Below, in pieces: positions 40,661 through 52,183 of a stretch of 64,000 nucleotides of DNA (its first letter is position 1; every line of letters begins with the position of its first letter). The stretch is from Prochilodus magdalenae (lineage: Eukaryota; Chordata; Actinopteri; Characiformes; Prochilodontidae), in assembly GCA_024036415.1 (NCBI GenBank), contig JAMWET010004066.1, forward strand, positions 258,501 through 322,500, read 5' to 3'. The notes beneath the pieces were generated by a model. That model did not search any database, had not been told where the DNA came from, and was given only the letters and a program-made list of their open reading frames with translations. A program made the translations under genes and the position numbers.

Positions 40661-42108
40661 TATGTAACAAAGAAACTGTTCAAATTACGTACATAACATC
40701 AGTACCAAATCCAAACCTTCACACATGATTCATCCATCATGAAATGACACAACGCAACAAAAGTGTAGCTGCCATTTACACATAGTCTAAAGCATTAATA
40801 CATGAAACAATACTGTTTTATTATCAGTAATTATATATTAGAAAGGAGATTTATAATTTCCACTATGCTAGCAAAAGACTTCAACTACACTACCTAATTC
40901 CAACACTAGAATCCTGAAAGATTTCAAGACTCCTCAGTGTCATGACTATGTGTGGGTGGTGGATTTATTTCAATAGGTCCTTTGACACTTTTATGGACAG
41001 AAGCTACCTGAGGAATCTGAGGTATCTGATACCTGTCTGTTTGGTCAACAGGATTGTGGTAACCAAGCACTAGAGTATGACAGAGATCCTGGATGAAGGG
41101 GCCAAATGAAAACATGCTTACTCCCAGTGTAAAATGGAACACAGCAGGGGTCCATATCAGAACCACATGACTAGTCAGATCTCTTACTTAAGATCCTGCT
41201 TGTTATTGTAAAATGCAAATTATGTTTTTCCTTATCTTACTCTATATTTGATGAGCTGGCCACAATCCTGGCCACTATCGCTGCATGATTTGGAAGCCTG
41301 TAAGAAGCACTGTCATCATAAACTTTAAGCACTTCTGAGGGAATCAAAATGTGTCACTTATTAGCCAAAGAGTCTGAGATGCGCAAAAAGTGAGCAAAAA
41401 TAAAGCTGTTTTCCCAGTTTGTCTAACCTAATAAACAGAGACAGGTAGAATTTCTCCTCACTGCCAGCACCCTTAGCCAGCTGCAGCTTTACACAATCGT
41501 CTGTTCGTCAAAGTCTTAGTCTAACCCCCTATAAACTCCCCAACATCAGTCTCTGTGTATTTTCTCAAAGGAGCTGAATTGAAAACACCTGCATCCATGT
41601 CTTGGGTGTGTGAGAGATTTTTTCTGTATTTAAGCAGAGTGCAATTTTGGCCAGTGCAAATTCAGATTTTGCTACGGATATGGCCTACTGCTGCTGGTTC
41701 TGTTTCTGTTTTAACGCTCATCTGAATCTCGATAGACTTCTTGTTCAGCCTTACCCCTAGAAAAGGCACACTAGATTTCAATATCTGCCTATCCGCAGAA
41801 CAGCTTTCCTAAGAGATAAGTCAGCCACGGCAATTAATTAGGCACAGTCTCAATAAGGAATATGATGTACTGTCTGTTTTGTGTCCTTTATTCATGAAAC
41901 CATCACTTATTTGGATTGAATCTAATTACAGCATGGTTTGAACACGTTTTCCGCTCTGGCTGAAGTAGCCAGATGCATAAACAGTATTCAGACAAATGGA
42001 TCACCCCTGTTTGGGAGATTGTGAGCCCCAATAACTTCCAGCTGTTTCACTTAGAACAGTATTAAATAACTAATTCTGTTACTAATTCTAGCAGCCCAGA
42101 ACACCAGA

Positions 42109-42180
42109 GATGCACTGATATGGGACTTGCGGGCTGATGCCCGTATGCAATATTTTTCATGTACATACTGACCAATGCAG
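42109..42180. repeat. Possible interspersed repeat fragment
   Basis: AGAGATGCACTGATATGGGA, followed by an inverted pair GCGGGCTGATGCCCG, resembles the start of a fish repeat that begins 'gagatgcaccgatatg'. No far end was found within the next kilobase. Low confidence. Confidence 0.3.
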
Positions 42181-43128
42181 ATACATAAATGTTTTGTTTA
42201 CTTTCCTCTCTTTTCAGTTGCTGCTATGAATGTTTTATCTATTCCAACTAACAGAAACTGTCTCGGTCCGAAGCACATTTTCATCACAGAGCCTGTATTA
42301 CAGATATCAAACCTTTATTTCTATAAGATTACAAATGCATTAATAAAATGCCAGTATTTTACTACAGTAACCTGCAATCCCAAACATTTTGCTCCCTGCA
42401 GATACAGTGTTTACCTCATCAGTATGAAGCACTTCATCAAGATCTGTTTGAAATATTGGTCAAATTTAAACGTCACCCTATTGTGATACATTGCAATGTA
42501 GTAAGCAAGACTATATATTGTGATGTTTTTAAATGTAAGTTTACAAAATCTATCATAGCATAAAAATGTTAAGTAGTAAGCTAGGCTTGCTAACGCTAAT
42601 ATTAGCAGCGAGCACTAATGACCTATTCAAATCAATGCTCATCAAATGCACGTCAACTTCTGAAAAAGAAACAAATATATAATAATGCCATCACGGACAC
42701 TAACTCCAAAACTAATGGACTGCAAGTTCATCAACAAGTTTTTAATCTGAGCCTGTTCTACTTTTCAAATCAGGTTGACCAATCCAAGCTCCCGCTGTCA
42801 CTGTCGCAGCACAAACAACTGTGTGTCAAGATGGTGGGAGAACAGCTGATCTCGCTTACAGCACAGCACAAAAGCCCATATAACAATACAACATACTAAG
42901 TAACATAGTAACTATAAACGTTCGGAGGGCAAAGAAAATTTAGCAGAGCAGCTGAAAGACCACAAAGGTCAGTAAGTAAGGTTGCAGTGACGATGTGTAA
43001 CCCCAGTTCATTTACTCTCTTGTAACAACAGAACAGCGACAAGCAGAAGCAGAGCCTCGATTTCCCCATTGGCATATGAAAAACACTTATATTTAGCTTT
43101 AGCTCCTGTAAGAGGCGATTACGCCCAC

Positions 43129-43167
43129 GTTGTTTACTTTTTTGTGGGATGCAAAAAAGTAAACAAC
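43129..43167. repeat. Perfect inverted repeat, 16-bp arms, 7-nt loop
   Basis: The arm GTTGTTTACTTTTTTG (43129-43144) and its exact complement CAAAAAAGTAAACAAC (43152-43167) flank TGGGATG. A further partial copy of the right arm (AAGTAAACAAC) follows immediately. There are no flanking signs of a transposon end. The arms contain a forkhead-like core (GTAAACAA) on both strands. Confidence 0.8.
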
Positions 43168-45427
43168 AAGTAAACAACATGTTCCCAGTTTGTGTATTTA
43201 ATAGAAAAGCAATGTAACTGAACAGGTGTTCAGACAAAAACACTTGGACTTGGTGTTAAGGGTCCACTACATAACAAATCGCATCTGCCTTTTTGTACGA
43301 AAATATCATACTCGGTGTGAATAGGCCTTTACACTACCTATTTACTTTGGAGTGCAAGAGTGTAATGGTCGCAGAGATATTACACTGCTGTTGTTTAAAT
43401 ATACACTCATGGGTGTAATTACATATTCTAACAAATGAAAATATGGGCTACATGCCAAAAATGGTATAATGAAGGTACCTTAACATCTTAACTTACTTGG
43501 AGTTAACAGACTGCAAGGTTTCTATCACTAAAAGAATTTTAACACTAGATAGTATCTCTTTCTTTCACCCTGTCACATTAACATGCAAATTTATCCATTT
43601 GCCATGGTAAACAAAACCGCTTCAACTGTGGAGTAGGAAAGTACATCACAATTAAGGCAGAGCTGATGAATGCTGTTGCAGCTCAGAGTTTACAAGATTG
43701 CTTGGTTTGATCGGCTGAAATAGCTTCATATCTGCATCCCTCAGAATCTTACCAAAGTGGGCAGAAGAGGCAATGTAATCTTTCCTTTAAGGAGCACCAT
43801 CTGTGCAAACGTAATTCATCATTATTGAGAGTGTTTTTCTAATGCCTCACAATTTGGCCTTGAGATTATTTTCTCAGAGTCGTGGAGTTATGCTTAATAC
43901 TGCAAACTGGTAAATATTAAAAACAGTCATGGAATTCAAAACGTGCACATCGGGCGCCAAAACCTATTAAAGGCTCTGGCTGCTTGCTACGTTTCTAATA
44001 CTGTCAAAGGGGGACTGTTTCAGGATTAGTTATAACAGCTGAATGTATATACAACCCGTATCTGTCTCTGAATAGAACCTATTCAACAATTTTAAGAAGA
44101 AACTAATTTAAAAAAATAGTACTAAAAGCTGAAACAAGATATTATAGATGACATGTTTTCAACATAGCCTTTTTCATCTGAACAATTTTATCAACCCACT
44201 AAATGGTTAAGCTTAGCTTATTCACTGGACTAACACATAGGACTAATATCCAGAACAGGTCCATATGTCAATGGTGGCACTAAAGTCTGAAAAATAATGA
44301 CATAATAATGAACTGCTGAACTGCTAATTAGTCAGTGAAATCCCTGGACCTCTAAAGACGTAAAGGATTGGTCATCAAGAGCCATTAACTGCCTGATTTA
44401 GTTTTAGCTTTCGGACTCTCCATAGCAAATCTGCTGCCTTTTTCAAAGGCCTGTTTTATAGACACAATTGTTCCTGCTGTGTTTGTTTTTTTGCTAGTGC
44501 CATCTCATTTCATCATTTTATTTACATCAGTGAAATGAAAACTTTTCAAATGGCTGATTAGATGAGTGGTACTGAAAGCTTCTAACTAATTTCTTCCTTG
44601 CTGAATGTTTATAGCAAACTGTAATTCTGCTGTTCTCCTCTTATAATGTAAAAAGAAAATTCCATACAACAAATATGTTCACTCTGCGACCTAGAGTATA
44701 TGTGTCAGTACACATGTGCAAACAAAAAAAAGTAGAAAGTTATTGTTTGTAATGTCAACTAAAATTCTAATATCAGACCAATGACAATAACTTAGTAAAA
44801 TAAATTCTTATCTGCACATAAAATATTGACCAAAGATATTTTGTGCAACACTAAAGTTTGACTTCTATCAGATTCTGAGCATACCGTAGTTGTGTATACA
44901 GGTCAGCAATTTAAAATTGAGAACACCAAAGAGAAAATATGGGAAGTAAAAAAAAACTGTCAAAAAGACACTCAAAGGTTTCTAAGACTTTCACAAGACT
45001 CCAAATCTACCACATTCACATCACATTTTTACATCTAGCACCCCCACTGATGTTCACCTATGTTTACCTGTTCTATCTTTTGGTTTATCTGCATCTCCTA
45101 GAAATATTGACTTTTTTTACTGTTATTGCCACCAACCTACTATAATTTGCATTTAAAATACGGCGCTAATTCATGGTGGATTTGTTACAGAATTAGGCTT
45201 TTCTTCGTTACGCCTGATTACAATACAGAGTATTGGATTTGTGCCATTTCTCATACAGGTCTAACACACTTTGATTTGCCACCTCCATTTCATTATCGTT
45301 GATCTAATTCATAGCATCTGAGACTGCCACAGGTGTCTCCTTTGAACATTTTCCATGTGGATCCCCTGACAGATCTCCCTCTTCTCTATTTGCACATCTT
45401 AGTCACACACCATTGACCGCTGAAAGG

Positions 45428-45452
45428 AGGCAGGGGGTGTAGGGGGGGTTGG
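45428..45452 (+). repeat. G-run tract
   Basis: GG, GGGGG and GGGGGGG runs plus a trailing GG lie within 25 bases on the plus strand, a minor G-quadruplex candidate. Antisense to trabd2a. Confidence 0.4.
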
Positions 45453-46714
45453 TCAAACAGAAAGCTTTAAATGGTGGACACTGGCTAAAATGATGACAGG
45501 GCAGCATGGGTGCACATCACTCTGCCAGTGAGGCAGAACTTAGCTAATGAACCTGGGGGTTACAGCACATTCCTCTGCATCCCTGTTAGAGATGGATGGA
45601 GACTAGGGGCATTCATCATCTCTTTATGGCCCATTACCCTCACTGACGGCAGCCAGAGACCAGCACTTCCCTTACCCACATTACTCCACCTCTCAGGATT
45701 GGGACCAGTGCAAGAAATGTTGGCTTTGAGTCAGTTTCTCCTTAAAAACATGGTGTTTGAGGTCAGTATGGTCCAGAAAGAAGCCTGATCCAAGATCAGC
45801 AGAATTCTGGAGCACGCCAGGGATGTTTTGGATGGACTGGACGAGCCTTTCTTGACAAGTTAATCATTCTCCCTAATAGGCTTGGAGATCCTGTGCGCCA
45901 CAAGGTCTGTTTGGGATCTACAAAATTTTCCAAAGGAGATGAAAGTTTAGTCTCTTCAAGAGCCTTCGAAGGATAGAGTCAAACATGGGCAGATATTTCC
46001 ACTGAAGGATAAGGGGTTTGGATGTTAGAGATTTTCAGCTTTCAGCAAATGTTCATTTTTATGAATCTGATGATTTGCTGGGAGTATAACATTTCACACT
46101 GGACATGTTGGACACAATTATGACTCCAAGCCACCTAAATTATGTATTATAATGGCTCGTTCCCCTTGATTGATTATTACATTCATAAAAGCACTGTATG
46201 CAGGGATAACAAACCAGAGTTGCAAATAAATGCAACCAATGTATTGTAGGATCAATTCAAGTAGCCTTAGGTTCAGCTTCTGCAATTGTATTAGAGTTAC
46301 AAAATTTGGCCTCTATTACAATTATAGATTCACCAGAGTATTTTGATATTTCAAGGATAACACTAACTGCAATACTATTACTTTGTTCATTTGGTGTATT
46401 ATATCAAGTTTAAAAGTGCTCATGGAGGACCAGCTTAAACTGTCATATCTTAATGACATCAGTTGCATGGGCAGTAGAGAGGGCTGATCCCTGAACAGCA
46501 TGCACACTTTGATAGGTCTGATGCTCAAGGGAACTGGTGCCTGGCTCTGCATTTAGCTTGTGTGCCTCCTGAGTGTTAGCTAAAATTGCCATGAGTAATC
46601 CCCTTAGTTCCGTCCCAGTATTAGTGCAAATTCCAGCGGCCGCTACATGATTTCAGAGTGGCTCTGTGTGCTTTGAAGGACACTCATAATTGCAGGGCCT
46701 AATAAGCCCACTCT

Positions 46715-46727
46715 CGCCCCCTGCTCC
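46715..46727 (-). promoter_or_regulatory. CTCF-like motif
   Basis: CGCCCCCTGCTCC matches YGCCMYCTRSTGG at 11 of 13 positions, about 0.8 kb from exon 2 on the intron 2 side. Candidate only. Confidence 0.2.
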
Positions 46728-47527
46728 AACAAGGGGGTTTTGAGTCCGATTCAGACGAAAACCATTACTCTCAAATTTATCTTAATAACGGAAGACACAC
46801 CAAAAGCCGACTATTTGTTCAGCTGATAGAAACCCACACCCGCTGTGGCCCTAGTCCCCACCAATCCTGTTCACTCATCTTGTACTTTGAAGCTTTAAAT
46901 CGAATACTGCAAAATTTCCACAAGCATTTACAAGGTCCATGAAGCAGATTCATCTTTTTAAGTGATTTCTTCACACCAGGGTTCTCTTTTTTTCTCTGGA
47001 ATTACTAAACCCTACTGCTACAAGTTTATAGAGACTTCAGCCATTCTGTTTGCAGTTTGGTAGAACCAGAGAACATGCTAGCAAAGTCCAAATGTTCCTG
47101 ACTGTATAATGTATATTATCTCCTACAGTTGTTTTTCTTTGTACCCTAACAAACCATTGGATTTCTTTTCAAGTACCTTTGCCCCCTCTGTCTCTTACTA
47201 CATCTGCCTGTAAGCCTGGCAGGATTAGAACTGATAGGACAAAAGCCTTTTTTCCCACTCCATCATAGGATTGCACAATCCAACACACACAACATTGTCT
47301 TCCTAGAATGGGAAAGAGTGTTTTAAAGTAAGAGGGAGTAAATCACAAGTTTGCTGTTCTCTTCAAAATTACCTTGCTTCACTTTAAGAAAAGCCTGGAA
47401 TTAGCTATTTTGTGAGAAGATAACTAAGAAGACTAGGAGTGGATGCCTAGACAAGCCTACATCAAATTATTATAGGATTTTGTTTACTGAGATGCCAACA
47501 TGAAAGTTGCATACAATGTGCACCTAC

Positions 47528-48088
47528 CTGGGAGAAGTTGAGTCCATTAAGTGGGTGGCACTGTTCCTCCACCTTCTCCACAGCTCCAGTTTTCTTTTTC
47601 ATCCTCTCTGCCTCCTGGGCTAGGTACAGGTCCAGCACGGGCACGCCCCGAGTTTTAATGTCTGCCTCCGTCAGTGAGTTGACCATTAGCATCACCCACA
47701 CTGGCCGTTTCCTTTCCCAATTCCCAGCTATGGCGTTAAACAAGTAATCAGCATAGAGGCCCTTGCCTCTTTGGTCAGGAGTCATCCAGGAGGGCATCAT
47801 GAGTTTGACGTACTCTAGGTGCCTCTTGAGGCGGCGATAGATGTCCCTGGGCAAAACGTCCTGCAGGTTTTCTCCCTGTGGAAGCAGCTGGCAGCTGGTT
47901 AAAGCTGAAATCGTATAAGGGTCCGTAAGGTCCAGCTCAAAGTAGACAATATTGCTTTCCTGGAAGGCTTTTTTGGAGTTTTCCGGAATGTAGTCCCAAA
48001 CCCGGGTATAAGGGACGTGAATAGTCCCATAAAAGTACGAGGGTGGGTCACGCTTTATCGTCCACAGGAAGGAATTGAGCTCACTTTG
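47528..48088 (-). CDS. trabd2a: trabd2a exon 2: main TIKI/TraB catalytic exon (residues 36-222)
   Basis: This is the largest exon: 561 bases, 187 codons, no stop. It starts [20 protein letters not shown] after a pyrimidine-rich acceptor ending TACAG. The first GxxH motif is GTIH at residues 56-59, followed by [22 protein letters not shown] at 85-92 carries the conserved glutamate (E86); in this family the GxxH histidines and this glutamate are thought to bind the catalytic metal. The middle reads [20 protein letters not shown] and [20 protein letters not shown], then [20 protein letters not shown], and the exon ends in [10 protein letters not shown] with a possible N-glycosylation site at N219. 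The donor is CAG|GTAGGT, phase 0. This exon is the strongest evidence for the gene; nothing in it looks broken. Confidence 0.97.
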
Positions 48089-49512
48089 CTGTACACGGGA
48101 GAAAAAAAAGTGAAAGAAGGGCTGTCAGTTGGGCTGTTATAATTACTCTATTAAATTTAAGTTTAAAAATCCATACATATTATTATATATATTATATCTA
48201 CATAAGGTACCTTTTTAATGATTGGAAAACATTATTATCTTCACAATGCTAAGACATATTTTAAATTCTTTATGACCTCTTTTACAGTAAGGAGCCAAGC
48301 CTGGCCAACACCGCCAGATTCTAGTTACTAAATTAAAAATCAAAATAACCATTAGATCACTAATACAATCAATAGAGACAGACACTAAAATCTTTGACAT
48401 CTTTGCTGCTGTTTGCTAAGACATGTTATGCACAATTACACAGGTAATAAACTGTCACAGACACGCTTGACTCTGAAAAGAGGATTCATTTTGATACCGT
48501 AAGGCATGTTATGAACAGGCCTTAGTAATGGAATAAGTAATGTAAGAAAGCCTGCCTATAAATGATAAACACTCAATATTTGTGGCTATAAAAATAACTG
48601 CCCCAAAACCTCAAAATCAATGGCTTATTTGTAACTGGAATTATTATTTTATCATTACTATAAGCTTGATATATTAGAAGTGATATTGTTACTTAAGTTT
48701 CTAAATGAGTGCAGTAAAAGAGGCCTATAGGAAATAACACTTTAGCGAATGTTTATTCAAAAGTTGATAACTGGTGCAATGGGCTGTTAATATGTCATTA
48801 GGGCAGCAATACACACTGGAGCAGGGAGAACATCAAGATCCTAATAAACTTTTTTCACTAAAGCACTTTACTTTCACATTAGATTTAATTAACTTCATTA
48901 CATTTGATTGTTTCTTCAGATTAAAACAGAACAAGATAAAGTGGTAAACAAAAGCACTTTTGTTTCAGCTGGCAGGGGACGATATAAATATCTAAACATC
49001 ACTTTGTTAGTAGGCTGCCATTTCCAAGCACAAGAGAGTAAGCTGTAATAAGTGAGGATCTCTAATCAGCTGTGATGTACTGCTGTTGTCACATTAAATA
49101 GATTGTGAGCTTCTCCATGTGGCCTGGCCAGCACAGCAGCGCTGCTGTTCATTTCTGTCCGGCTACACTTCATGACAACTCTGCGTTGTTATGTTATTTA
49201 AGTTCACTTTGAGATTTCTTTTTGGACACATGGGCCTTCTTTCTGTTCAGGTGAAAACTTCACGTGCTTCAAAACCAGTGATTTTCCCTTTGGGTGATTT
49301 AAACATTTCAGTTCAGGTCATAACTGCATGTCAGTGAGAACTCCAGCCTGTTAGAACGCTGACAATTTTACTTTGCCTACTTTAATTTTCCAGCTTTATT
49401 TCTGAACTGAAAAGGTGATTCTCAATATGAAAATAAAAATCCTCCATAAAAATTCACTGAACGTTTGGTGGTTAGCTATATTACTGTCTGCAAGCTCATT
49501 TTCAGGACTAGC

Positions 49513-49700
49513 GTCACATTGCAAAGAAAAACAAGTACCTCCAAAAGGGAAACTTTACAGCAGAGTGCAAAACCTTTCTAAACTTTCAATGTATGTTAAT
49601 GCAAAGAGTTATTATTCAAAGTCATTTAGAGCATTTCTACTGGCCAGTAAAGTTTCACACAGTGTTACAAAGGGAACTCCACCATTTTTTTTCAAAAACT
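49513..49700 (+). mobile_element. Diverged copy of the GTCAC...AAAGAAAAACAAGTA small element
   Basis: The start GTCACATTGCAAAGAAAAAC followed by AAGTACCTCCAAAAGG matches, with few changes, the start of the intact element at 63756. Further downstream AATGTATGTTAATG and CACACAGTGTTACAAA correspond to internal parts of that copy. The right end is lost. Non-autonomous and non-coding. Confidence 0.65.
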
Positions 49701-49719
49701 ATCCATAAATATTTCATCA

Positions 49720-50190
49720 AGATGTGAAGTCTTTCAGAGTGGTTTAGTGTGAAACTCTCCATTCTGTAGAAACCTGCAGCGTCAGACTGATTCACAGTGG
49801 CAGTGATAGGAACCAGACATCCACCTCAAACAGCTGCCTCACAGAAAGCTATTACATGAAATGGTTATGAATACACACCGCCTGATGTCTGACACATTGT
49901 TTTATGATAGTTTTGTTGTAAGCTTTTGGCTTGAAGTGCATTTTAATTTATTTTTATGCATCATCCATTTAATATGGCAGAGTACATGTGTGGGTTCCCT
50001 GGGGATTAAATAAAATTCTTATATTTGTGTTGTAGGCAGCGTGATCCCTGGTTCATTTCACCACCACGGTAAAGAAATCTTAACTTGCCAAGTTTCTCTA
50101 TAAATGAACCGCTTCGCAGCAGGCCATTCTGAATGACATCTCAAGCATTGAATTATTGAGAAATTACTGAAAAAAAGCAAATAAAATCTG
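49720..50190. repeat. Unclassified dispersed repeat, copy A
   Basis: Module 1 (near 49730-49910) contains CAGTGGCAGTGATAGGAACC and GTCTGACACATTGTTTTATG. Module 2 (near 50045-50190) contains the segments GGTTCATTTCACCACCACGG, AGTTTCTCTATAAATGAACC and CATTCTGAATGACATCTCAA. Copies with the same modules occur at about 51840-52110 and 56320-56680, so this is a dispersed repeat and not unique sequence. No coding capacity or terminal repeats were seen. Confidence 0.55.
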
Positions 50191-50428
50191 TTCTTTTTAC
50201 CTTTGGACAGAAAGTTGATGCTGGCTGTTATATCTATTACCCTACCACCATGGTCTGCTAAATTCACAGCTGGACTTTAGTGCAACATCTTCAGCGGTCA
50301 TTTCGCCTGACTTACGGTCACTTTCAGGCTACCATCTCAACGCAGGCCAGTTCATTCTGCTTCAGCAATGTTTACTTTACTTCCCTTAGCGCTGTTATGA
50401 AGGGAAAGGTGTTTCTCCATAGGCTTAC

Positions 50429-50533
50429 CTTCCTGTTGAGGTCGCAGCTGGCTGGCTCCCTCAGGCTCCGCTGGCTGGCCTCCACCAGCAAGGCGAGGCA
50501 GGCTTGGACTAACGCGCCCCAAGCCAGCAGCAT
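50429..50533 (-). CDS. trabd2a: trabd2a exon 1: start codon and signal peptide (residues 1-35)
   Basis: This exon encodes 35 residues beginning MLLAWGALVQACLALLVEAS. The hydrophobic core and following small residues look like a cleavable signal peptide, as expected for a secretory-pathway ectoenzyme. The end, PASCDLNRK, corresponds to the short cysteine-containing linker that precedes the catalytic domain in TIKI proteins. The ATG at 50533-50531 is chosen because an in-frame TAG lies 18 bases upstream, so no earlier in-frame start is possible in this exon. The donor follows AAG and reads GTAAGC (50428 downward), leaving phase 0. The exon sits at the edge of a CpG-rich block, consistent with a first coding exon. 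Confidence 0.9.
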
Positions 50534-51600
50534 CGCGGCGTGCGTCTGCTAACCTTCGCGTTTAGCGGACCGGCAGCTTTCAGCAGCTCCTTTCGCTCAT
50601 GGTCTTTCTCCACATTCCACACTTAACAGAAGTCCACACATGTCCTGGTATGTTTTTGCCATCCTATGGCCGGCAAAGCTGCGCGAAGTTAGGTTAAAGC
50701 TACCTGTCCGCCTTCAGGACCCTTCGCGGAGTTAGCTAACTCTACAATTAGCTGGAAAAAAGGGAAACCAATGGGAATTAGTGTGATATGGACATTTTTT
50801 GTTGTGCTGGGCCGTTACTTCAGGAAAAAGAGTAGCTACATGACACGGCGCACAAAACCGCTAACGTTACGGAGAACTTGGATAACGGTAGCCAAGTTAA
50901 CTTAACCAAACGAGTTATCCATTAGCGACAAAAACGGTGAAACAATATAGATTTTAAAAACACATTTACACACTTTTAAACCCCCCACACGCTGGAGTCT
51001 GTCCTCTCAAACAACCTTTCTGTCAGCAAGTCCACGGAATCTGAAGCTCCGCCAGCGACAGGGTAAGTTTCACCTCAGCAACAGGTCTCTGTAACGGTAA
51101 CGCTAACGGCTAACTTTAGATTCAAAATTTAAATATAACGGTCGTTTGTCTACTCAGTGCTGTTCATCTCCTCGGTACTGTGAACCGAGCGTCTTCCTGA
51201 ACCCAGTGAGCCGCTTTCCGTCTCTTAATCCGAGGAGGACTCAGCGGAGCAGCTTTAAATGCGCTGAGGGGGGAGTGAAAACCAAGTCTGTAAGCATCAC
51301 TGACAGAAAAAGGACTTTCTACCCCCCCTCCCTCCTTCCCACCCCCCTCCGTCCCAACTACTACACCCCCCTCCAACCCCTAAAATCTACCCCCCTACCT
51401 CCACGCGCTCCCATACTGCGCGTGCAATAATCTGATTGAAGCGCTTTCTGGAGGAGGAGCGAGGGACTCCGCGTGCTCTCCAGCAAAACACACTTCTGCT
51501 AGGGCTTCCTGCGCTGGATACTTTCTTCTCTCTGTTTTAAAGGGGAGCTCCAGGCGGCTTTTCCAAAAATGCCTGGAGAATTCAGACCCTGGAGTCATTC
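50534..51600 (-). promoter_or_regulatory. trabd2a: CpG-rich 5' flank and probable promoter of trabd2a
   Basis: This block has clearly more CG dinucleotides than the flanking DNA, for example around 50534-50720 and 51170-51600, and directly precedes the start codon. This fits a CpG-type promoter and 5' UTR. No TATA box is obvious at a convincing position, and the transcription start cannot be set from sequence alone. A C-rich tract at 51316-51398 would be G-rich on the sense strand of the gene. Open frames on both strands here match no protein I know and are probably products of base composition. Confidence 0.55.
51316..51398 (-). promoter_or_regulatory. G-run tract upstream of trabd2a (G-quadruplex candidate)
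   Basis: The plus strand is a polypyrimidine tract with repeated runs of five to seven C. On the sense strand of trabd2a this gives many GGG to GGGGGGG runs with short spacers, enough for one or more intramolecular G-quadruplexes. It lies about 0.8 kb upstream of the ATG. The structural call is inference. Confidence 0.4.
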
Positions 51601-51839
51601 AGAGCGGCGTGATGTGAAATTGCTGCAGACTCTGGAGACACAATGTCTACAGCACCAGTATGGGCATTTCATTTCCTACCCATCAGTAAACCTACAAGTT
51701 TCTATTTACACTGGTTCATATATGCAGTAAAAGGGTGAAAACATGTAAAGGGACTATTTTGCCATACACTCGTCATGTATCCCTCCGCCATGAACGGCTT
51801 AGGGTTCGATTTAAGGCACACATGAATGGCAACAGGGTC

Positions 51840-52110
51840 ATAAAGCAATATGGCAGAGATTAGCTAACCACTTTCTGACTTGGCAGGTTTCTCTAGGATG
51901 GAGCATTTCTCAGCAAACCACTCTGAATAGCTTCGCCTGCATCTCAACCATTCAGTTATGAAAATCTGTGGAATTCCTCTTTAGCAAAGTCCTTCAGAGA
52001 GATTTGCTGCGAAATGATCTGGTGTAGAGAAACACACAGTGGTGGCGATGGGAACCAGATGTCCGAATCTGAGTTTCAAGCCTAAAGAGGTTACCTGAGA
52101 TTATTAATAC
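51840..52110. repeat. Unclassified dispersed repeat, copy C (module order reversed)
   Basis: Here the module 2-like part (GCAGGTTTCTCTAGGATGGA, CACTCTGAATAGCTTCGCCT) comes first and the module 1-like part (ACAGTGGTGGCGATGGGAAC) second. This is the opposite order to the copies at 49720 and 56320, on the same strand. Confidence 0.5.
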
Positions 52111-52183
52111 CCAAGTTATTACTCTAAAGTTACACACACTAAATAGTAATAACATGCCGTCTGATGCATGAGTGAATGAGAAT

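Larger units (their letters stand above)
27962..47527 (-). other. trabd2a intron 2 (19.6 kb)
   Basis: This is the second long intron. Its notable contents are a low-complexity cluster at 28869-29773, a GC-rich patch near 37040-37260, a 27-bp minisatellite at 38198-38332, a possible LINE tail near 40611-40660, a perfect hairpin at 43129-43167, G-runs near 45428-45452 and a CTCF-like motif at 46715-46727. The rest is anonymous AT-rich sequence with no exon-like frame flanked by splice signals. Confidence 0.7.
48089..50428 (-). other. trabd2a intron 1 (2.3 kb)
   Basis: Donor GTAAGC at 50428 and acceptor GTACAG at 48089. The right half is repeat-derived: a small inverted-repeat element copy at about 49513-49700 and a member of an unclassified dispersed family at about 49720-50190. 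The left half is AT-rich with nothing recognisable. Confidence 0.75.
1..50533 (-). other. trabd2a: trabd2a (TIKI1) gene span, 3' truncated at window edge
   Basis: This span is the transcription unit of a Wnt-cleaving metalloprotease, inferred from five minus-strand exons with GT donors and AG acceptors whose phases join without a break (0, 0, 0, 1, 2). The joined product is about 359 residues: signal peptide (1 to about 20), TraB/TIKI catalytic domain with GTIH at 56-59, the ELD glutamate at 86, and GAGH at 328-331. The TIKI family acts at the surface of Wnt-producing cells, removes N-terminal Wnt residues and inactivates the ligand. The paralogue call rests on stretches such as [24 protein letters not shown] and [12 protein letters not shown]. 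These match human TRABD2A as I remember it better than TRABD2B, although the last exons have some 2B-like residues. The C-terminal tail and membrane anchor are not in the window. Family is near certain; paralogue about 80%. Confidence 0.85.

Noticed and set aside
51146..51598. Frames on both strands in the CpG-rich 5' region as a divergent gene
   Set aside because: Short, proline/serine-rich and compositional; no recognisable protein and no splice sites of quality.
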